Below are positions 1 through 7,637 of a stretch of 64,000 nt of DNA, piece after piece. The translations under genes were made by a program, and so were the position numbers. The first letter of the stretch is position 1. Every line of letters begins with the position of its first letter. The stretch comes from Candidatus Sulfobium mesophilum (GTDB lineage Bacteria; Nitrospirota; Thermodesulfovibrionia; Thermodesulfovibrionales; UBA6898): the NCBI GenBank assembly GCA_900302705.1, contig OUUY01000001.1, positions 1 through 64,000 of the forward strand, in the 5' to 3' direction. The notes below the pieces were generated by a model that saw nothing but the letters and a program-made list of their open reading frames with translations, did not search any database and was not told the origin of the DNA.

Positions 1-642
1 ACCAAAGCCTCCAGCTGAGACAAGCAAGGTGGTTATATCCGGATCGAGGCCAAGTTGCGCGCGCACCTCGCTTTTTTGCCTTTCCTCTCCGAAAACCGGA
101 TCTATTGGAATGCCTGTCACATAGATCGTTTCTTCGGGGACACCCAATGCGCTCATATACACCTTTGTTTCTTCGGCAGCTACAAAATAGTAATCGATGT
201 CTTTGTATAACCACATTGCGTGGGCATCTATATCGGTCACAACTACCCCGATTGGCACATCGATCATTTTCTTCTTCCTCAGATAAACAAGAATCTCTGC
301 AGGAAGGAAATGAGTGCAAACAGCTACGTCTGATCTTTTCTTTAGAAGAAGCTTTACCAATTTCCCTGAACTCAACATGTCAACTGCCAGGCGTCGTTTC
401 TGGAATTTCCAGGGATGATCCAGAGAGTCATAGACCCATCCAAGGATACCAGGGCGCTTATTAACAAGCTCTTTGTAGAGATCAGAATAAACGCGTCTGA
501 ATACGCGATTTGTATATTTGAGGACCTCGATTTGATTTGCGTCGGCGCCCATCGACCTGAACGCAGATACCAGCGCCTCGGCGGCGCGAATGTGACCTGC
601 TCCAGATGCCGAAGAATAAACAGTTGCTTTGCCTGGATTCAT
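1..642 (-). CDS. MGDG synthase/MurG-like glycosyltransferase, 3' part cut by window edge
   Basis: Translating the minus strand from the ATG at 642-640 gives 214 uninterrupted codons that run off the left edge. The N-terminus has the SSASGAGHIRAAEAL motif, the G-x-G-H-x-x-A signature of the MGDG-synthase/MurG (GT28, B-fold) N-domain. Further on are a VVTDIDAH stretch and a VTGIPIDPVF stretch that match the inter-domain region of UgtP/MGDG-synthase proteins, followed by LLVSAGGFG, which opens the nucleotide-sugar domain. The likely role is transfer of a sugar to diacylglycerol or another lipid at the inner membrane. A GTGAGG purine tract precedes the ATG. It follows the frameshifted small gene (667-937) by 24 bp on the same strand, so the two were probably co-transcribed. 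The acceptor and sugar cannot be told from half a protein. Confidence 0.82.
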   Translation of the reverse strand, partial: MNPGKATVYSSASGAGHIRAAEALVSAFRSMGADANQIEVLKYTNRVFRRVYSDLYKELVNKRPGILGWVYDSLDHPWKFQKRRLAVDMLSSGKLVKLLLKKRSDVAVCTHFLPAEILVYLRKKKMIDVPIGVVVTDIDAHAMWLYKDIDYYFVAAEETKVYMSALGVPEETIYVTGIPIDPVFGEERQKSEVRAQLGLDPDITTLLVSAGGFG

Positions 643-666
643 ATCCTCACTTTCTAAGTCCCTTTT

Positions 667-937
667 CATGCTCTCTTGCAAAACTCCCTCAGTTCATGCC
701 AGATATCATCAAATCCAAATGACTGCATCTTATCTTCGGCATCTTTAAAAAACCATCCCTCGACTTTGACTTTGAGAAGAGGAAAGATCGCGAGAATCCT
801 TCGACAGTTTGCAAGACATGGCCACCGCCAGCAATGCCGTTTATAAAGAGCGTGAATTCGTCGAATCTGGGTATTAGGTGCCCAAATAGATTCTTCGCGA
901 CTTTATTCTCAAGTAGTATCTTCTGTTGTTTCCCCAT
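667..937 (-). pseudogene. Small conserved-looking gene with one frameshift
   Basis: From the ATG at 937 the frame reads MGKQQKILLENKVAKNLF... up to about position 820. The coherent continuation then lies in another frame, beginning CLANCRRILAIFPLL and ending WHELREFCKRA with a stop at 669-667. Joining the two frames at the GGCGGTGGCCATG tract (about 817-829) restores a protein of about 89 residues; one missing base, for example in the G run, would explain it. I do not recognise the family. The protein is soluble-looking, with a CxxxC pair after the junction. It lies 24 bp upstream of the glycosyltransferase start on the same strand. The break could be a true mutation or an assembly error; the good coding quality on both sides favours a recent event or an error. 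Confidence 0.55.
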
Positions 938-1239
938 TAACTTTCATCTGTACCCCGCATGATTATACCACGAGTAAAAAGCGTTTGTTCCAGGAAGGAA
1001 CCGATGAGATATGCCAATATTAAACAAGCCCGTCGCTGGCCGGGTACGCTCCCTCGCTCGCGCGGGGTCGCTTCCCGTCAGCGGCAACACCGTAACCGCT
1101 ACTATGACTTGCTGCTCTACTGAGTACACCGACAAGGACCAAACAATTACTGTGAGCAAAGCTGAGGATTTCCGGCAGAATCATGCTCTTTCAGCATACG
1201 GCTGAACATCGTGAAGCGTACTAGAGGAGAAAAAAGGCA

Positions 1240-1700
1240 ATTGGTAGGAAGTTCCCTTTCTTCCCTTTCCCATTCAGTGAGATAGTTTTATAACGAATGA
1301 GATGAGGCATTGCGTTACTTATCTTATTTTCACTTTCAGGCGGCCAGACAGAGTTAAGGATAAGACGGGATACTTCTTTTTCATCTTGTCGTTCCTTATA
1401 AATCTCTATCGGTGAAATTTTCTTGGTATCTTTGCTAAGTTTATCTACCTAAAATCCGGTCTGAATTTTTGTAGATCTTTAATCAGAATATCAGCAGCTT
1501 CGTTGAACGGAGTTCCGGCTTTAAATTGATTTCTTTAAATTCCTATGCAGATTTCTAAAAGCAGGTCTGACTGAAATCGTATCTTTGAGAAGTGCGTGTA
1601 TCGCAATATATACATCCCATGCAGTTTTTCCTTGTCTTAGATAATTCCTTATAAGGTCTTTATCTCTAGCTGTCAGCGTCTATTTCATTTGCTTTACCAT
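1240..1700 (-). pseudogene. Degraded gene remnant, family unknown
   Basis: On the minus strand an ATG at 1700 is followed by six codons, an in-frame TAG (1682-1680), and then LTARDKDLIRNYLRQGKTAW continuing in the same frame to a TAA at 1523-1521. Downstream, two more coding-quality pieces lie in other frames: GTPFNEAADILIKDLQKF, then DKLSKDTKKISPIEIYKERQ reaching towards 1330. The pieces read as one decaying gene with an internal stop and frameshifts. I do not recognise the product; the charged helical composition would suit a small cytoplasmic or DNA-associated protein. Confidence is low because no family match can be run. Confidence 0.3.
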
Positions 1701-1965
1701 CTCCCTGCTGTTACTCAGTCAATCAGCGACAGGCCACCCGAAGTCGCGACTTTCGATCTCGTCAGATTATGTCCTGAAATTATTTGCTACAAAGGTCTTT
1801 TGTATCGCAGTTCAGTGTCTTGCACATGCTGTGAAGTGCGGCTTTTCATACCCGTGGGTATCTATAGACCATGCCTTTCCCAAGTAGGCACTCACGGGCA
1901 AGCCCGTGGAACTCTGACGTTCCGTTAGACGTGTCAGGTTAGGGAGCTTCAACAATATTGGGCAA

Positions 1966-2008
1966 AAGAGTTGGGAAATCACGAGAGGCAACGAACTTCC
2001 CAACTCTT
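1966..2008 (-). terminator. Hairpin terminator after the VWA/PEP-CTERM gene
   Basis: A perfect 12-bp inverted repeat (AAGAGTTGGGAA at 1966-1977 and TTCCCAACTCTT at 1997-2008, loop 19 nt) lies 28 bp past the stop of the minus-strand gene at 2037. On the minus strand the second arm runs into a short TTTT. The loop is long for a classical intrinsic terminator. Confidence 0.5.
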
Positions 2009-2036
2009 CTTTGCAAAAAAAAAGAACGGGTTTGAT

Positions 2037-2846
2037 TCAGGCTCTCTTGAGTCTCCTAGAGAAATACAAGATGCCAGCGAGGCCCGATGCGAGCAAGCCG
2101 AAGGTAGATGGCTCAGGTACTGGTGAAATTTCCTGGATAAGCTTGTCGCGTACGCCTGTCTGAAACGTATCGAACCCAGTAACCGGTATTACAAAAGCAC
2201 CAGGACCTCCGATAACGTTGGTCGTAGCATAGGCCACTGAATTTATAAGCTCGGTCCCAGTATTGCCAAAGAAGTCCCTGTCGTTGATTACCAGGGCGTT
2301 TATGGAATTAGTAATGCTCTGGCTCAGGAATGCATCTCGTGCCGCCTGGAGTGCTGCACAGACCGGATCAGTGAAACTGCAGGCATTGGTTTCCGAGCCA
2401 TCGCCGGACCAGTCGATGACGTTTCGAGTGCCATTGAAGTCGTTGTTGAACAGGGGGGACGTAAAATTTAAACCATTAACAATTCCAGTATTCCCAGAAA
2501 AGGGTCTTGAGAGTCCGGCGATGGAATTGCCAAAGGCGATGGCTGAGGCTTGACTGTCGATCAGTGTCCAAGGAAGAGCCTGCGTAGCAGAGTCGGAAAA
2601 ATAGACCAGGGTTGCTGCAATACTGCCGAATCCGCCGCTATTGACTATCTTGTCGATAACGGTAGCATCTTTAAACGCGTTTGCATACCCAGTTTGCTGG
2701 AGAGAAAAATCGGTGCTGTCGACACTGCCCGAAATGTCGACAAGAAGCGCCAATTCCAAGTCGACATTTGTTGCTGCAAAGACTGGTAAGACGGCCAAGA
2801 GGCTTAGCGATAAGAAAAGTAAAAATACGAGCCACAATTTACTCAT
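2037..2846 (-). CDS. VWA (DUF1194-like) protein with PEP-CTERM sorting signal
   Basis: This is a 269-residue secreted protein. Residues 1-24 form a signal peptide ending VFAA. The body starts with a von Willebrand A fold carrying a MIDAS-type DxSGS motif (LLVDISGSVDSTDF, about residues 35-48), as in DUF1194 proteins. The C-terminus has the tripartite PEP-CTERM signal: PVPEPSTFG, a hydrophobic helix LLASGLAGILYF, and a basic tail SRRLKRA. PEP-CTERM proteins are cut by an exosortase and are typically exported to the cell surface or EPS matrix. The gene stands alone on the minus strand and ends in a hairpin terminator. Upstream there is only a poor GG-N10-GC match, unlike the other PEP-CTERM genes here. 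Its ligand is unknown. Confidence 0.88.
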   Translation of the reverse strand: MSKLWLVFLLFLSLSLLAVLPVFAATNVDLELALLVDISGSVDSTDFSLQQTGYANAFKDATVIDKIVNSGGFGSIAATLVYFSDSATQALPWTLIDSQASAIAFGNSIAGLSRPFSGNTGIVNGLNFTSPLFNNDFNGTRNVIDWSGDGSETNACSFTDPVCAALQAARDAFLSQSITNSINALVINDRDFFGNTGTELINSVAYATTNVIGGPGAFVIPVTGFDTFQTGVRDKLIQEISPVPEPSTFGLLASGLAGILYFSRRLKRA

Positions 2847-2972
2847 TTTCTCTTACTCCCTTCAAGTAATTTAATGATTCAAGATTTTCCGTAAAGGCGG
2901 TCTGAAGTTGTTGCTTAATCAGGTCCCTTCATCACTAAACACGAAAGATGGAAGGCAAAACTCTATTTTTGG

Positions 2973-3236
2973 TTACCTGTATGGCAGACAGTACGAACGA
3001 TGAAACTGTTCCGTCCCCTCCTTCCCCTCGAAGTCTGCCAGCCTTGCCCAACCCATATTAACATGCCTGAATTTAATATATTGATATGATTGAACATTTT
3101 TTGAGCTGGGGTGAGCCTTGTAAATTTTATCGACAAATATACCAGTATATGTCTGAAGTCTTTTCAATTCTTCAGCTAAGCAGTCCTGGTGACCCTGATA
3201 TTTCATTAATGCAAGTTTGACGTATCGTCGAATCAC
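2973..3236 (-). CDS. Hypothetical protein, possibly 5'-truncated
   Basis: An 87-codon frame starts at a GTG (3236) with GAGATGAG just upstream. The same frame is open back to 3317 without an ATG, and that extra stretch also reads like protein (KADKLYFLSLKLPYFFARDE). This suggests that the original 5' end has been lost. The product is basic with many aromatic residues and has no recognised motif. It lies between the VWA/PEP-CTERM gene and the tRNA-like fragment at 3506, in a region with other remnants. It may be a relic. Confidence 0.35.
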   Translation of the reverse strand: MIRRYVKLALMKYQGHQDCLAEELKRLQTYTGIFVDKIYKAHPSSKNVQSYQYIKFRHVNMGWARLADFEGKEGTEQFHRSYCLPYR

Positions 3237-3409
3237 CTCATCTCTGGCAAAAAAATATGGCAGCTTCAGTGACAGGAAGTATAATTTATCGGCCTTGTGG
3301 ATTTGTGATGGAAGTAACTAAAATTGATGCCAAGATAAGAGACCCCAGGTTACCGCAGCGCCTCTTACTTTCTAACCGTTTTCTAACGGAATAACATCAA
3401 ATAGAGTAA

Positions 3410-3477
3410 AATGCCCATAAAATAGGCAGGGCTTATAGTGATCTAAATGCCTTGTTATCCCTATATTTATGGGCATT
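3410..3477. repeat. 12-bp inverted repeat beside the tRNA fragment
   Basis: AATGCCCATAAA (3410-3421) and TTTATGGGCATT (3466-3477) are perfect inverted arms around a 44-nt loop. The structure lies 28 bp before the tRNA-like fragment at 3506, inside the 480-bp gene-free stretch 3237-3717. A second small hairpin (CCGTT-TTCT-AACGG) lies at about 3377-3390. The repeat could be a hairpin terminator, a protein-binding site of a former integrative element, or a small non-autonomous element. Nothing else is visible in the gap. Confidence 0.45.
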
Positions 3478-3505
3478 CTCTTTAATCTATTTTATCCTTT
3501 TAAAT

Positions 3506-3551
3506 CTTCATAACCCAAAGGTCAGAGGTTCAAATCCTCTCCCCGCCACCA
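3506..3551 (+). other. 3' part of an initiator-type tRNA-Met; candidate attachment site
   Basis: The 46 bases match the anticodon loop through the CCA end of an initiator-type tRNA-Met. They have CTTCATAACCC (CAT anticodon), a variable loop AAAGGTC, a T-arm with AGAGG-TTCAAATC-CTCT, an acceptor strand CCCCGCC and an encoded ACCA. The bases upstream do not form the D-arm, the anticodon 5' strand or the 5' acceptor strand, so no complete tRNA is here. Partial tRNA 3' ends are classic products of integration at tRNA genes, which leave a displaced copy at the far end of the element. A degenerate second copy lies at 7562-7602. Confidence 0.7.
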
Positions 3552-3717
3552 GGTAAAATCAAGGTGCTGTGAAAGCAGGCCCTTTTTGTTAGCTTGTCTA
3601 AGCTATTTGTAGCCGATATCGTCTTCAAAGCCTCTCTCATCAAGCACTTACAGCGGTCGCTGTTTCAAGCAATGTGGTTTTTTATAACCGATATGAAGTA
3701 GTACCTTTCTGCGCTCA

Positions 3718-5328
3718 TCAACGTGCTTTTAGAATTTCTGTAATCGGGGCGCCATCGCTCAGCGGCAGTTTGACGCCTAACAAATCTGCAAATGTCGGCG
3801 CGAAGTCCATAATCGAGACAGTCCTCTTCATGCGGCCCGGCTTGATGCCCGGTCCGAATGCTATGAACAGGCCCTCAGGCCTGTGATCGCCGCTTCGACA
3901 ATAGGTGTTCGCCCCTTCGACTACCCCGATCTTATCTGAAAAGAGCCGTACCCTAGCTCCGTCGAGGGTTCCTGTGACCGTATTCCCTACTCTTTTCTCG
4001 TCATTCCACTCCACCAGAAGGTCAGGCAGATGGTCAAGGTATTTCCCCCGGTATAATTCGGAACACCTCTTTACACTTTTAACAGCCGGCTTTCCGGTGT
4101 CGAGATCAACAATATCCATCAGATCCTGCGCCAATTGATCACAAAAGACTTCTGCTTCCTCGCCGGGCTGCAGGAGACCTTCAGGCTCTCTCCCTGCCAC
4201 ATTCAATCGGATGCCACACACTGAAGCGCCGTTATGCATCAAAAAGCACTCGCTTTTTCTTGGTTCTATCCCGAAAAACATTGGGGAAGGCCGGCCTTGA
4301 TGCACGTCAATCCAGCCACGGAGGTTACGGCGGAGAGACTGTAGCCTTGCTCTGACACTTTTCGGCGTATGCCGCCATCCCCATGTGAGAACAGCCTCCA
4401 GTTTGTCCACTGTGTCGGGAGGCTTTTCTGCCGTAACTTCCATCGGGGTTCTGGCTACTTTCAAACGACAGAGAACATCGGGGAGCAGGAACTGCAAACC
4501 AAAGTAGTGGGCCATCCGATGCCCCGCGAGAAATATCACGATTGTCTCAGGGTCGATATGTGCAAGGATCTCTCCGATTGCGGTATCTATGGCAATGTAT
4601 ACATCTAGTATGGGATCCTCCGTCACAGACGCAGACTGAGTGATGGAAGCGATTTGCCTTTGGTCGTGCAGGTGCCAACATTGATGACCTGCACAATGGC
4701 CTTCGCTGAAAACCTGGCCAAAGAAGTCCCAACTGCCTTGTTTTAGATAATGCTTGGTGAGTTCGCCCTTTAATCGCGCACCCTGTACAAGCAGGTTTCT
4801 AAAAGCTGGAAACTCTTTCTGAGTCCAGCCGAAAGAGTCGCATGACCTTATCAGCGGGTGCGGTCCGAAACGCTCCAGAACGTCATGTTTTAGATGCTCC
4901 GGACGGGTGTGAAATCCATAAACACCGTCATGGCAGCCCCATTCGATCATCTGAATCCCGTTGAGTTCTTCAGAGATGCCGGACAAGGGTATGTCAAAGA
5001 CTGCTACTCTTTTTCCTGCACGACTGAGATGATTCCAGAATGGGTCGCACTTTACGAAGTCTCCGGGGCGGATATGCTCAAATTTATACGTGCCGGGAGT
5101 AAGTTGAATGAGACTATGAATGCCATGCTGCGCTGGAGTCACGCCGGTATAAAACGATGGCCAGGTGGAACCTTCGTAAAAACCCTCCAGACTCATCGTG
5201 TCCCCCACTAAGCCTCTGTTAAGAAGGGACCGAAAAGTAGGCAATATCCCGTCGGCTGCCCACTCCTGGATCAAAAACTTGTTACCGGCATCCATACCTA
5301 GAAAGAGGACCTTATTTACGGAAGACAT
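3718..5328 (-). CDS. Alkaline phosphatase superfamily / type I phosphodiesterase-like protein
   Basis: The protein is about 536 residues from the ATG at 5328; an upstream in-frame TTG at 5346 has less support. It belongs to the nucleotide pyrophosphatase/phosphodiesterase branch of the alkaline phosphatase superfamily. The N-terminal VLFLGMDAGN carries the first metal-binding Asp, GSTWPSFYTGVTPAQHGI holds the nucleophile Ser/Thr and the TGxxPxxHGI signature, and the C-terminal GDHRPEGLFIAFGPGIKPG holds metal ligands before DFAPTFADLLGV. Family members hydrolyse phosphodiesters or transfer phospho-groups to glycans or lipids. There is no signal peptide, so it is probably cytoplasmic. It begins 27 bp after the radical SAM gene on the same strand, implying one operon. 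The substrate is unknown. Confidence 0.8.
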   Translation of the reverse strand: MSSVNKVLFLGMDAGNKFLIQEWAADGILPTFRSLLNRGLVGDTMSLEGFYEGSTWPSFYTGVTPAQHGIHSLIQLTPGTYKFEHIRPGDFVKCDPFWNHLSRAGKRVAVFDIPLSGISEELNGIQMIEWGCHDGVYGFHTRPEHLKHDVLERFGPHPLIRSCDSFGWTQKEFPAFRNLLVQGARLKGELTKHYLKQGSWDFFGQVFSEGHCAGHQCWHLHDQRQIASITQSASVTEDPILDVYIAIDTAIGEILAHIDPETIVIFLAGHRMAHYFGLQFLLPDVLCRLKVARTPMEVTAEKPPDTVDKLEAVLTWGWRHTPKSVRARLQSLRRNLRGWIDVHQGRPSPMFFGIEPRKSECFLMHNGASVCGIRLNVAGREPEGLLQPGEEAEVFCDQLAQDLMDIVDLDTGKPAVKSVKRCSELYRGKYLDHLPDLLVEWNDEKRVGNTVTGTLDGARVRLFSDKIGVVEGANTYCRSGDHRPEGLFIAFGPGIKPGRMKRTVSIMDFAPTFADLLGVKLPLSDGAPITEILKAR

Positions 5329-5355
5329 AAGATTCTTCTTTCTCAAGGCCCTTGT

Positions 5356-6468
5356 TTAAGTCGAATACATCGAACTGCATCTCTTGCATCCAGCAAAGCA
5401 TTTATTCTTGAAGAGAACCGCCCGGAAGGCACGTGCTCTGTCATTGTTCCATATACGCTCGAGCTTGTTGTCGCGCACATTGCCGAGGACATAATCGTCT
5501 ATCCACTCATCGGGGCAGAACTTTACGTCTCCGTTCGGTTTGACAACAACTGCCACGAATGGAGCAATACATCTCTTTTTGATTGTGCCGCTTTCCGAGT
5601 AGTATTTCACGATAAGGTCGCCGGACAGGGAGGGAAAAGACGTAACGTTCCGCCAGGCTGCAAGCAAGGAGATTTCGCTTGAAAGCGACACGGCGTCAAG
5701 CACCCGCGAAGTTGGAATCAAATGGCTGGCAGCGCCGGACGCACAACATCCCAGTAATTGTTTTGTCGCAGCCTGATGGTCAGAGAGTTCTTTATGCGTG
5801 ATAAACCATAGGTGGTGTAAGCGGTAGCTGTCAACTCCGTCATTTGTTGTTCTTTTTAATTCATCAATTGTCTCTCTTACATGACCGATAATGGGTGCTG
5901 AGATAGTGATATTAACAGAGATCTTCGGCTTCTTGCTGCCTCTCCTCCTCTTGCAATCCGCAATTTCCCTTATGGCCGCAGTCACCTTCCGGAAAGTTCC
6001 TCTGCCTCTAATGCCGTCATGCAATCTTTCAGGGCCTCCTATCGAAAAATAGACGGTATCAACCCCGAGCGATACAAGAAGTTCGCTTTGTCCTTTATCC
6101 AACAAGGTTCCATTCGTTGCAAAGGATACCTGCAGTTGGTGATTTTTTATGTGCCTGAGAATCAGAGGAAAGTCATCGCGTATGAAAGGTTCCGAGCCCC
6201 CGATATAGAGGTGTGGGGTATATCGCGCCAACTGATCGACCAGGGTAAAAACTTCGCCGGTTGTGAGTTCGTCACCGTTGTACAGGTCCCCAACGCCGTT
6301 TTCGCCATGAAACCAGCATGTCGTACATCGTAAATTACAGCGATTGCTGAGTTCCAGATCGACCTGTTTCGGTCTGCGGCAATAAAACTTCGAGAGGACT
6401 GATGGAACGACTGCGCCAATGCGCCTCAATCGTCTCTCCTCGTGCAGCATCAATCCTCTGAGAGTCAT
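5356..6468 (-). CDS. Radical SAM/SPASM-domain protein
   Basis: This is a 370-residue radical SAM enzyme. The 4Fe-4S cluster motif CxxxCxxC is at Cys44, Cys48 and Cys51 (CNLRCTTC) in the context LELSNRCNLRCTTCWFHG. Later come the GG-containing strand YIGGSEPFIR and the FATNGTLL segment typical of the SAM barrel. The C-terminal 90 residues carry a SPASM-like cysteine set (CIAPF, GDVKFCPDEW, CFAGCKRC) that would bind one or two auxiliary clusters. SPASM enzymes modify peptides, proteins or small molecules by radical chemistry. The neighbouring phosphodiesterase suggests a joint role in lipid or glycan modification rather than RiPP maturation, since I see no precursor peptide nearby. Both genes lie between the two tRNA-end copies. 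Confidence 0.85.
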   Translation of the reverse strand: MTLRGLMLHEERRLRRIGAVVPSVLSKFYCRRPKQVDLELSNRCNLRCTTCWFHGENGVGDLYNGDELTTGEVFTLVDQLARYTPHLYIGGSEPFIRDDFPLILRHIKNHQLQVSFATNGTLLDKGQSELLVSLGVDTVYFSIGGPERLHDGIRGRGTFRKVTAAIREIADCKRRRGSKKPKISVNITISAPIIGHVRETIDELKRTTNDGVDSYRLHHLWFITHKELSDHQAATKQLLGCCASGAASHLIPTSRVLDAVSLSSEISLLAAWRNVTSFPSLSGDLIVKYYSESGTIKKRCIAPFVAVVVKPNGDVKFCPDEWIDDYVLGNVRDNKLERIWNNDRARAFRAVLFKNKCFAGCKRCSSMYST

Positions 6469-6653
6469 ATGGACATGCTCTGAAGTATGTTCACTGCTAT
6501 CTTGTCCCGCCTAATCCAGCATCCTGCTTATAATTCGAAGTATACTGCTTGATCCTGTGCATTTTTATTAATACATGTTTTCGACTTTGTGTCAAGGAAA
6601 AGCATCACGCGCCCTGACTATTTCGGATTGTAAATTTCCTATTCCGCCAGTCT

Positions 6654-7488
6654 CTATAGCTGTCGGTCGGAAGGCGGCAGGATATTCGCCCTTCCGTCTG
6701 TCTTTTCCACAATAAACTCCGCAATCTGTCGGTAATCCCCTCGGCGCAGAGCTTCAAGCATCTCCCCGGCTTTCACGCTGGAGATGCCGTCCGGGGAGGT
6801 TGATGATATTTCCGGCACGATGTAAATGTCTACCTTCTCTACATAGGTGGTCAGGTGGTTAAAAAATTCTTTCTGACATCTACCAATATATCCGCCGCCG
6901 ATCAGGATCCTGTTGGTCTTGATGTTGCGCAAGAAACTGAAGAGCGTCATCGTGGCATCGAGCGTGAGGACTCCGCTTAGGGATGTTTCGGAGAAAATGT
7001 AGCAGACGTTCGGTCTGCCGCCGGTAATAGTATTGAGATAGGAGGTGTAGGATCTTGGGGCATACTGTCTTTTTCATAATTGCCCGGGAGCACCAGGATC
7101 AGGAGGTCATCGGTCTTAGAAAGTCGGTGATGAAGCGCACTTCCTGTGACAACTGATACTCCAGAAGGTCATACTTCGCTTCGAAATAGGTGCTCCTGCG
7201 CTCATCCCTGGAAAAAAGAGCATAGGCGGTGTGTACTATTATTGTCACCGGTTTTCCGATGGCAGACGGTGGAAGCGTAGCTGCAGCGCTGAGTTCCCGG
7301 ATTGCAAGGGGATCCCATGTTGCGGGGTAACGATGCAGGAGCTCACTGAACCGTTTTGCGCCGATTTCCGAAACGCAGCTACCGCCAAGGGCCAGCAGTA
7401 CCAAGGCGAGCAGGAATAATGATGAGAAACGCTTCAGACAAGGCGCAGATAAACGGGTGCTCATGTTATAAAGATTCCTGAAGCACAA
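6654..7488 (-). pseudogene. Lipoprotein gene broken by two frameshifts
   Basis: Three adjacent frames join into one product of about 278 residues. The first (7488 to about 7120) gives a signal sequence with lipobox LALGGSC, then VTIIVHTAYALFSRDERRS and RFITDFL. The coherent continuation shifts to LSKTDDLLILVLPGNYEKDS near 7115. It shifts again near 7045 to YTSYLNTITGGRPNVCYIFS, then TLFSFLRNIKTNRILIGGGY, ending PPSDRQL. I do not recognise the family. The predicted protein is periplasmic or lipid-anchored with an alternating beta/alpha pattern. It lies between the two tRNA-end copies, upstream of the degenerate copy at 7562. Two frameshifts in one gene favour real decay over sequencing error. 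Confidence 0.6.
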
Positions 7489-7561
7489 GCACTAAATAAA
7501 ATATATTAACTGGAGATATGCAATAAAAGAGAGGACAGCAGATGAAGGCTTACACTCGAAA

Positions 7562-7602
7562 AATAACAAAGTCAGAGGTTGAAATTCCCTCCTCGCCACT
7601 CA
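7562..7602 (+). other. Degenerate second copy of the tRNA-Met 3' end
   Basis: AATAACAAAGTCAGAGGTT followed by GAAATTCCCTCCTCGCCACTCA aligns with 3509-3551 (ATAACCCAAAGGTCAGAGGTT...CCCCGCCACCA), with a few small indels and substitutions. The T-arm no longer pairs perfectly and the CCA end is disturbed. Same orientation and same end point suggest a mutated old attachment-site copy, which makes 3552-7561 a candidate small genomic insertion. The link is inference from sequence similarity only. Confidence 0.45.
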
Positions 7603-7637
7603 CTTTCTGCCGACCTCGGTGAGTAGCCTGTTATTGG

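Larger units (their letters stand above)
938..2036. other. Gene-poor, decayed stretch
   Basis: About 1.1 kb lies between the frameshifted small gene and the VWA/PEP-CTERM gene. It contains one recognisable degraded reading frame (1240-1700, separate entry), a perfect 7-bp GC hairpin (CACGGGCAAGCCCGTG, about 1893-1908) and a terminator. Short open frames on both strands at 944-1205 overlap each other and look non-coding. I see no intact gene. Confidence 0.5.

Noticed and set aside
2896-2935. GG-N10-GC match upstream of the VWA/PEP-CTERM gene
   Set aside because: The minus strand reads GGGACCTGATTAAGC. The spacing is right, but the -24 (GGGACC) and -12 (AAGC) cores match the consensus poorly, so I do not call it a sigma-54 promoter.
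3506-3551. Functional tRNA gene
   Set aside because: No D-arm, anticodon 5' strand or 5' acceptor strand precedes the fragment, so it cannot be a complete tRNA.
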